Assembly (NCBI GenBank): GCA_001800085.1
Contig: MGUS01000049.1
Location: forward strand, 1 to 11,502
DNA: 11,502 nucleotides
Reading direction: 5' to 3'
Source: Elusimicrobia bacterium RIFCSPLOWO2_01_FULL_60_11
Lineage (GTDB): Bacteria > Elusimicrobiota > Elusimicrobia > 2-02-FULL-39-32
The notes beneath the pieces are model-generated. The model ran no database searches, was not told where the DNA came from, and was given only the letters and a program-made list of their open reading frames with translations. Each line of letters opens with the position of its first letter. Position 1 is the stretch's first letter. Made by a program: the position numbers and the translations under genes. This document shows positions 6,480 to 11,502 of the stretch, piece by piece.

Positions 6480-8159
6480 ATGAAACTGACGCGCAATAGC
6501 TGGATTCTGCTGGGCATCCTGGCCTTCGGGGCTTTCGTCAGGTTCTGGGGCATCGGCTGGGGGCTTCCCTATGAATACCAGGCGGAAGAATACAAGATCA
6601 TCAAGTACGCCTTCCGGATGGGCAGCGGGGACCTGAACCCCCATTTCTTCGAATACCCCTCCCTTTACCTCTACTTCATGCTCTTCCTCTTCGGCCAATA
6701 CTACCTCGTCGGCCGCCTCTTCGGGCTTTTTGCGACGACCCATGAATTCGCCCTCTCCTTCGTCAAAGACCCCACGCCCTTTTACCTCATGGGCCGCGTC
6801 TCGGAAGCCGTCTTCGGGGTGGTCATCCTCTACATCGTTTACAGGATAGGCAAGAGGTTGTTCTCCGAGAACGCGGGGCTCTGCTCCGCCTTGATCGTCG
6901 CCGCCCTCCCCAACTTCGTCTACCTGGGCCACATCGTCAAGGGTTACATGGGCATGATCCTGCTCCTCCTCCTGGTCTTCTGGAACATCATCAAAGCGGC
7001 CGAGGAAGAGGATAAAAAAGCCTACCTTTGGGCCGGCGCGCTCCTCGGGCTGGCCGTTTCCACAAAGTATACTGCGGCGCCATTCGGCATCGTCATCCCC
7101 CTGGCCTATTTTTTCTTCTCCAAAAAGATCCCTTTCAGCACTTTCGTCCTGTCCCTATTGCTGATCCCCGCGCTCTTCATCATGACCACGCCCTATGCCG
7201 TGATCACCCCCTCAGAGTTATGGAGGGACTTGGGCGGCAACATCCATGTCTATTCGAAATTCAGCGGCCAAGAGACCTCTCTCTTGTCCCGCTTCGGGCT
7301 TATCTTCGAGAGGTTATTCCTCTACATGGGGGATGTGCATGCTCCCGCTCTCTTGGGCGGATTCTGCACCGCCGGGTTCCTCTACTCCATGTTCCGCTGG
7401 GAGAAAAAGCATCTCCTGGCCCTCGTCCCCATCGCCGCCTACCTTTTGATGGTGGGGAACTACAACCACCCCGCCGCGGGCTACCTCATCCAGGTCATCC
7501 CCATATTCGTCATCTGGGGCGTCCACGGGATCTTCACATTTTGTTCCAGGCAAAGGAACGCCTTGAAGCTCGCCGTTCTGCTTGTCTTCGGGTTCGCGAT
7601 CGGCTGGAACTGCTGGGAAGGGGTCAGTTACGCCTATTCTTTCACCGTCAAGGACACGCGGACGGAAGCCAAGGAATGGATCGACGCGAACATCCCCGCG
7701 GGCAGCAAGATCCTGATCGACTCCAAGGTCGACATGCCGCCTCTCCTGATGAGCTACGCCCAGCTCAAGAAATTCCACGATAAAGCCATTGAGATGAACA
7801 ACTATAAGAAAGAATACCTTGCCCTCCAGCTCGAGGCCCATCCGGGGGAGGGACACGGCTATGAGATCCTGACCCTCCAGAAAGATTACCGCCAGATCGG
7901 CTCCCTTGAACATCAAGTGAAGGACGTTCAGGCTCTCCAAGACCTCCAGCCCGTCAATGGAGACCTTAAAGCATTGAGGAAACAAGGGGTCCAGTATGTG
8001 ATCTATAATGAAAGCGTGGTGCACGGTAGTGTCCTCAGGCACGATGAGGGAATCGAGGATTTTTACCGTGCCTTAGACAAAGAGGCCATACCTTTGAAAG
8101 TTTTCAATCCTCGGTTTCGAATCTATCACGCTGCTACTATCCGCATCTATAAGCTTTGA
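6480..8159 (+). CDS. GT39/ArnT-like integral membrane glycosyltransferase, variant acidic motif
   Basis: This 559-residue protein has the GT-C layout of PMT/ArnT-type enzymes, which move sugars from polyprenyl-phosphate donors on the outer face of the inner membrane. It has a first TM helix (about residues 8-24), a conserved RFWGIGWGLP stretch, a first periplasmic loop with the acidic motif, many further TM helices up to about residue 385, and a soluble C-terminal part starting at DTRTEAKEWIDANIP. The usual loop motif is H-P-D-E, as in the next gene; here it reads QAEE (34-37), so the expected catalytic Asp is Glu. Other shared landmarks are STKYTAAP and TTPYAVIT. AAGG stands five bases before the ATG. 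The stop overlaps the next start by one base. The substrate cannot be told from sequence. Confidence 0.88.
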   Translation: MKLTRNSWILLGILAFGAFVRFWGIGWGLPYEYQAEEYKIIKYAFRMGSGDLNPHFFEYPSLYLYFMLFLFGQYYLVGRLFGLFATTHEFALSFVKDPTPFYLMGRVSEAVFGVVILYIVYRIGKRLFSENAGLCSALIVAALPNFVYLGHIVKGYMGMILLLLLVFWNIIKAAEEEDKKAYLWAGALLGLAVSTKYTAAPFGIVIPLAYFFFSKKIPFSTFVLSLLLIPALFIMTTPYAVITPSELWRDLGGNIHVYSKFSGQETSLLSRFGLIFERLFLYMGDVHAPALLGGFCTAGFLYSMFRWEKKHLLALVPIAAYLLMVGNYNHPAAGYLIQVIPIFVIWGVHGIFTFCSRQRNALKLAVLLVFGFAIGWNCWEGVSYAYSFTVKDTRTEAKEWIDANIPAGSKILIDSKVDMPPLLMSYAQLKKFHDKAIEMNNYKKEYLALQLEAHPGEGHGYEILTLQKDYRQIGSLEHQVKDVQALQDLQPVNGDLKALRKQGVQYVIYNESVVHGSVLRHDEGIEDFYRALDKEAIPLKVFNPRFRIYHAATIRIYKL

Positions 8160-9757
8160 TGTCCGGTCGAACCAAATCCGTTCTCGCCGTCCTTCTGTTC
8201 ACAGGCCTCTTGATACGTCTCTTAGGCGTCCATTGGGGACTCCCAAGCAAGTCATTGACCCTGGCCAGTTATCATCCGGATGAAGCTTTCGTTTTTCAGT
8301 CGTTGGAGAACATTCAAAAGACCCGCTCTCTCAACCCCGGCTGGATCGGCCTGCATTACGGCACTTTCCACTTTTATCTTTCCGGCGTCCTGCTCCTGGC
8401 CGCCAAGGTCTTGGGTCTTATATCCCTGGGCTCGCGGGACTGGATGCTTGCGAACCTGGGCGAGGCGGACAAGATGTACCTGGTCATCCGCTATTTTTCC
8501 GTCTTCTGCGGGGTCCTCGCCGTCTATGCCGTCTTTCTCTTGGGTCGCAAGGTTGCTGATACGTCCGTCGGCCTTTGGGCCGCGTTCTTCACGGCTTTTT
8601 CCCCGATACTCATCGAGATATCCTACTTCGCCAAGCTGGACGCCCTTCTGCCCGCCCTGGTCGCTTTCCTTCTGCTTGTTTCCATGGATTATCTGGAACG
8701 GCCCAGCCGCAAGAACCTATGGCTCTGCGGCATCCTGGCCGGCCTTCTGGCTTCGACCCGCTATAACTGCGGGGTGATGCTCTTGGTCCCTGTCTACGCG
8801 CTCTGGCAGAACAGGCGCGGTGACTTTCTCAAAAAAACGGCCGTCCTTGCCTCTGCCGCTCTCATCGCTTTCATCCTCACCACGCCCTACGCTCTGTTGG
8901 ACATCGGCACTTTCATCAAGGGCCTGGACCATATGTGGAACCTCTTTTCGTCCGGCTCCCCGCGGCAGGAATCCCGCCTCATGGGGATCGGCCAGATCCT
9001 CTTCACTTTCTTCCCCTTTGCCGCCGGCTGGCCGGCTACTCTCTTGTTTTTCCTGTCCGTGGCCCTTGTCCTCATCAGAAAAATGACCCTTCAGGAAAAG
9101 ATGCTGGCCCTCTCCTTTGCATCCTTCTTCGTCCTGGTCTCGTTCTCCGGCATCCGCTTCACTTACTACATCATTCCCTTGATGCCCGCCTTCGCGGTGT
9201 TCCTGGGTCTGGGATTGAAAACCCTGAGCGAGCGCCTGCCAAGACCCGCGGCCGTGGTCTTGGCGTCGCTTCTCATCCTGGCGCAGGCGGGATACAGCTG
9301 GGCCTATTCCAATCTATATTCAGGAGTGAACACTCGGGAAGCTGCGGATGCTTGGATAACCAAGAACATTCCCCAAGGGGAGACCATCGGCATGCTCCGG
9401 AGCTATTTTTGGACTCCGGGTCTCCTGCGGCAGAAAAGTCCGCCGTATCGAATGGTCAAAGGCGGTGACGATGATTCCAGCCTCTCGGATGCGCTTTCCA
9501 ACCTGAGCCGGACGAAGGACCTGCCCGCCTATTTTCTGCTCAGCGACATGGAGACCAACATCCTCAACGGCTTTTCCGGAACCGACCTCTCAATTCCGCA
9601 AGACCTCGCGGTCTTCTTGAGCCGCTACGAACGGGTGGCCGCCTTTGAAAGAGAGCCCGAGATATTCGGGGTCGCCGTCTGGAAGCGCACCGCGCCCTTC
9701 GACCTGCGCCGCGCCAACCCGGCCTTGTGGCTCTATAAGCTCAAGGACCGCAAATAA
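8159..9757 (+). CDS. GT39/ArnT-like integral membrane glycosyltransferase with canonical HPDE motif
   Basis: This 532-residue protein is a paralogue of the preceding gene. Matching landmarks are IRLLGVHWGLP, then YHPDE (38-42, putative catalytic acidic pair D41/E42), STRYNCG, TTPYALLD and TREAADAWITKNIP. About ten or more TM helices precede a soluble C-terminal region from about residue 390. It should transfer a sugar from a polyprenyl-phosphate donor to an envelope acceptor in the periplasm. I chose ATG 8159, which overlaps the upstream TGA by one base (TGATG); the TTG one codon earlier is less likely. The stop again overlaps the next gene (TAATG), so the three genes form a translationally coupled operon. 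Confidence 0.9.
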   Translation: MSGRTKSVLAVLLFTGLLIRLLGVHWGLPSKSLTLASYHPDEAFVFQSLENIQKTRSLNPGWIGLHYGTFHFYLSGVLLLAAKVLGLISLGSRDWMLANLGEADKMYLVIRYFSVFCGVLAVYAVFLLGRKVADTSVGLWAAFFTAFSPILIEISYFAKLDALLPALVAFLLLVSMDYLERPSRKNLWLCGILAGLLASTRYNCGVMLLVPVYALWQNRRGDFLKKTAVLASAALIAFILTTPYALLDIGTFIKGLDHMWNLFSSGSPRQESRLMGIGQILFTFFPFAAGWPATLLFFLSVALVLIRKMTLQEKMLALSFASFFVLVSFSGIRFTYYIIPLMPAFAVFLGLGLKTLSERLPRPAAVVLASLLILAQAGYSWAYSNLYSGVNTREAADAWITKNIPQGETIGMLRSYFWTPGLLRQKSPPYRMVKGGDDDSSLSDALSNLSRTKDLPAYFLLSDMETNILNGFSGTDLSIPQDLAVFLSRYERVAAFEREPEIFGVAVWKRTAPFDLRRANPALWLYKLKDRK

Positions 9758-10470
9758 TGGATTACCGCGATGCCCAGACCGGCACCACGAAGGATTATTT
9801 CTGGTTCGAGGCCAAGGACGGCCTGATCGAGGTGCTTTTCGGGAAAGTGAAGGGTCAGGGACCCTTGAAGATCTTGAACCTGGGAGCCGGGACAGGCAGG
9901 GACATCGAGATCGTCAGGCGCTTCGGGCAGGTCTATGTTGTGGACATCGACCCGAGGGCCTTGGACCTCATCCCTGACGAGCTTGTGGTGGAAAAGAAGG
10001 CGGTCGACGCCCGCTCCCTGCCTTACCCGGACGGGTTCTTCGACCGGGTGGCGGCTTTCGACGTCCTGGAGCACATCGAAAAAGATGAGGAGGCCATCCG
10101 TGAGATCCGGCGGGTCCTTAAAAAGGGCGGCTCCTTCATCTTCACCGTGCCTGCCTTCCCGTTCCTTTACAGCGCCCACGACAAGGCGCTCGATCATTTC
10201 CGCCGCTACGACAGGAGGGCCCTCGAGGGCCAGTTGAGCGGTTTCGATCTCATCGAGACGGGCTATTGGGTCTGTTCCTTGTTCCCTCTCATCGCGGCTT
10301 TCCGGCTCCTCAAACGCAATGACCCGGCTCCCAAGGTGGGACTCCTCCCTCTCCCCCGGGCGGTGGACAGGTTGTTCTTTTACCTTTTGAAGGCCGAGAA
10401 CCGGCTCATCGAGAAGGGGGTGCATCTGCCGTTCGGGGTGACCCTTTACGGCATCTGCCGGAAACCGTGA
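9757..10470 (+). CDS. Class I SAM-dependent methyltransferase (Methyltransf_11-like)
   Basis: This 237-residue cytoplasmic protein has a Rossmann-type methyltransferase core. Motif I is ILNLGAGTGRD (39-49), the acidic residue after strand 2 is in VVDIDP (61-66), and FDVLEHI (101-107) is the motif IV/post-II signature. The stretch FLYSAHDKALDHFRRYDRRAL is typical of a methyltransferase group found in polysaccharide and lipid-glycan gene clusters. The C-terminal part has a hydrophobic patch (WVCSLFPLIAAFRLL) that could contact the membrane. ATG 9757 overlaps the preceding TAA, so it is coupled to the glycosyltransferases. It probably methylates a sugar or lipid-linked intermediate of the same pathway; the substrate is inferred from context only. 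Confidence 0.9.
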   Translation: MDYRDAQTGTTKDYFWFEAKDGLIEVLFGKVKGQGPLKILNLGAGTGRDIEIVRRFGQVYVVDIDPRALDLIPDELVVEKKAVDARSLPYPDGFFDRVAAFDVLEHIEKDEEAIREIRRVLKKGGSFIFTVPAFPFLYSAHDKALDHFRRYDRRALEGQLSGFDLIETGYWVCSLFPLIAAFRLLKRNDPAPKVGLLPLPRAVDRLFFYLLKAENRLIEKGVHLPFGVTLYGICRKP

Positions 10471-10500
10471 GCGCGATAAAAATGTTAATATATTCGCAGA

Positions 10501-10555
10501 TTGCCTCGGCACTTTTATCTTATTCCTTCTATTTTAAGGAAAAGTGCCACGGCAA
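10501..10555. repeat. Structured hairpin unit 1
   Basis: The outer stem is TTGCC/GGCAA (10501-10505 with 10551-10555) and the inner stem is GGCACTTTT/AAAAGTGCC (10508-10516 with 10540-10548). CCTT/AAGG pairs inside the apical loop. The unit is followed by CTTAAGAGGTTTTTT. The G+A pair of bases between the stems in units 2 and 3 is replaced here by TC, giving GCCTCGGC instead of GCCGAGGC. Confidence 0.8.
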
Positions 10556-10574
10556 ATACTTAAGAGGTTTTTTG

Positions 10575-10633
10575 TTGCCGAGGCACTTGTTGCCCTAATG
10601 CTATTAGATTAAGGATCAAGTGCCTTGCGGCAA
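10575..10633. repeat. Structured hairpin unit 2
   Basis: The outer stem is TTGCCG/CGGCAA (10575-10580 with 10628-10633) and the inner stem is GGCACTTG/CAAGTGCC (10582-10589 with 10617-10624). The asymmetric internal loop is one against three bases. The 27-base apical loop contains CCCT...TTAAGG. The unit is followed by ATGCTTAAGAGGTTTT, nearly the same flank as in units 1 and 3. Confidence 0.85.
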
Positions 10634-10657
10634 ATGCTTAAGAGGTTTTGATGGTTC

Positions 10658-10714
10658 TGCCGAGGCACTCATTGCCCTGATGCTAGCGAATTAAGGAGTG
10701 AGTGCCATGCGGCA
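10658..10714. repeat. Structured hairpin unit 3
   Basis: The outer stem is TGCCG/CGGCA (10658-10662 with 10710-10714) and the inner stem is GGCACTCA/TGAGTGCC (10664-10671 with 10699-10706). The two last inner-stem pairs differ from unit 2 on both sides, so pairing is kept. The 27-base loop closely resembles that of unit 2. The flank ATTCTTACGAGGTTTTTT follows. The tRNA starts 29 bases after the hairpin. Confidence 0.85.
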
Positions 10715-10743
10715 AATTCTTACGAGGTTTTTTAAAGGATTTT

Positions 10744-10816
10744 GCCGAGGTAGCTCAACTGGTAGAGCAATCGCTTCGTAAGCGATAGGTTGTGGGTTCG
10801 AGTCCCATCCTCGGCT
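10744..10816 (+). tRNA. tRNA-Thr (anticodon CGU)
   Basis: A complete 73-nt cloverleaf: acceptor GCCGAGG/CCUCGGC, D stem GCUC/GAGC, anticodon stem AUCGC/GCGAU with loop UUCGUAA (anticodon CGU, reading ACG), and T arm GUGGG UUCGAGU CCCAU. CCA is not encoded. The discriminator base is U (10816), whereas bacterial tRNA-Thr normally has A. It lies directly after three hairpin units that share its 5' seven bases. Confidence 0.95.
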
Positions 10817-10853
10817 AGCTCGATTGCGGTCTATTGCTCTATTTTCGATTTTC

Positions 10854-11489
10854 ATGACAGAACATAACGGAAGCAGCGCCAAATCCAAGCTCTTCGACCT
10901 CTATTCGAAGGACGGCTACGTCAACGCCTTCCTCCACATCCGCTGGTGGCACGCCTGCCTGGAGAAGGTGGCCGAGCTCGTGCCCAAGAAAGGCACCATC
11001 CTGGACCTGGGCTGCGGCTACGGCATCATGTCCAACTACCTGGCCCTGCAGTCCCCCGAGCGCAAGCTCCTGGGGGCGGAGCTCTCCGACCGCAAGGTCA
11101 AGTACGCCAGGAAAGGCGTGCCCAACGTCGAGATATTGAACGAGGACATCACCAAGCTCAAGCTTCCGCCCTGCGACGTCATCATGTTCCTGGACGTCCT
11201 CCACCACCTGCGCTCTTTTAAGGAGCAGGAGGAGCTTTTGAGATACTGCATCGGCCTGCTCGCGCCGGGGGGGATGCTCCTGGTGAAAGAGATCGACAAA
11301 AAACCCCTGTGGAAATTCTTCATCACCGCCTGCGTGGACAATTCCCTGTACCCGGGCGACCGCTTCTACTTCCGCGAAGAGAAGGACATGATGGCTCTTC
11401 TGCGGGGCCTGGGGCTCGAGGTGGAATTCCACCCCATCCACCAGGGCAGGCCCCTCTCTCACGTGGTCTACACCGCCCGCAAGAGATGA
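10854..11489 (+). CDS. Class I SAM-dependent methyltransferase
   Basis: This 211-residue protein has a Rossmann methyltransferase core: motif I ILDLGCGYG (49-57), the acidic residue after strand 2 in LLGAELSD (E76), an acidic NEDIT stretch near residue 95, and DVIMFLDVLHHL (about 106-117). The GMLLVKEIDKKPLW strand and a C-terminal sheet (EVEFHPIHQGRPLSHVVYTARK) complete the fold. I prefer ATG 10854; an in-frame TTG at 10824 would start only eight bases after the tRNA and adds an atypical hydrophobic leader. No Shine-Dalgarno is visible before the ATG. The G+C-rich codon use matches the glycosyltransferase operon, and it may serve the same pathway, though a tRNA and the hairpin series separate them. 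The substrate is unknown. Confidence 0.85.
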   Translation: MTEHNGSSAKSKLFDLYSKDGYVNAFLHIRWWHACLEKVAELVPKKGTILDLGCGYGIMSNYLALQSPERKLLGAELSDRKVKYARKGVPNVEILNEDITKLKLPPCDVIMFLDVLHHLRSFKEQEELLRYCIGLLAPGGMLLVKEIDKKPLWKFFITACVDNSLYPGDRFYFREEKDMMALLRGLGLEVEFHPIHQGRPLSHVVYTARKR

Positions 11490-11502
11490 TCCCACTACCT
11501 GA

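Noticed and set aside
7028..7783. A 251-codon plus-strand frame inside the first glycosyltransferase
   Set aside because: It is an out-of-frame reading of a G+C-rich gene, rich in Pro/Arg/His/Gly and without a recognisable domain.
10501..10740. CRISPR array
   Set aside because: The units are internally palindromic over about 55 bases with conserved loops, and there are no uniform spacers between short repeats.
10501..10740. Integron attC sites
   Set aside because: The arms lack the GTT/AAC core-site signature, and there are no cassette ORFs between the units or an integrase in the window.
10691..10888. A 65-codon minus-strand frame over tRNA-Thr
   Set aside because: It is the antisense translation of the tRNA (GWDSNPQP-type artefact).

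Overview
The window suggests an uncultured Gram-negative bacterium. Most genes are G+C-rich, use GAC/ATC/AAG-type codons and are tightly packed. They include a chemotaxis-type hybrid sensor kinase and polytopic GT-C glycosyltransferases. The phylum cannot be named from this sequence; Omnitrophota, Elusimicrobiota or deltaproteobacterial-like lineages would all fit, but that is a guess.

Region 1 (1-3519) is a plus-strand signalling unit. It holds the 3' part of a CheB/CheR-PAS-histidine kinase whose 5' end lies outside the window, a single-domain Rcp1-like response regulator that starts directly after the kinase stop, and a secreted protein of unknown function that overlaps the regulator. It closes with two adjacent hairpins, the second a strong bidirectional terminator shared with a convergent initiator tRNA gene (3521-3594, minus).

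Region 2 (3595-6479) looks like an accessory insert. It has an imperfect inverted-repeat element of about 184 bp, a minus-strand ORF6N-domain gene with one palindrome inside it and a related palindrome at its stop codon, a small ORF that may be a toxin-antitoxin remnant, and a markedly AT-rich gene for an exported alpha/beta hydrolase with a long C-terminal region I do not recognise. Base composition and spacing change abruptly at both sides of the hydrolase gene.

Region 3 (6480-10470) returns to G+C-rich sequence. It is an operon of two paralogous membrane glycosyltransferases (GT39/ArnT-like) and a SAM methyltransferase, joined by one-base stop/start overlaps. It probably acts in building or modifying an envelope glycan from lipid-linked sugars.

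Region 4 (10471-11502) has three related hairpin units whose stems covary, then tRNA-Thr(CGU), then a second SAM methyltransferase. The hairpin series before the tRNA and the palindrome pair of the ORF6N gene are the two signals least explained by ordinary gene content.
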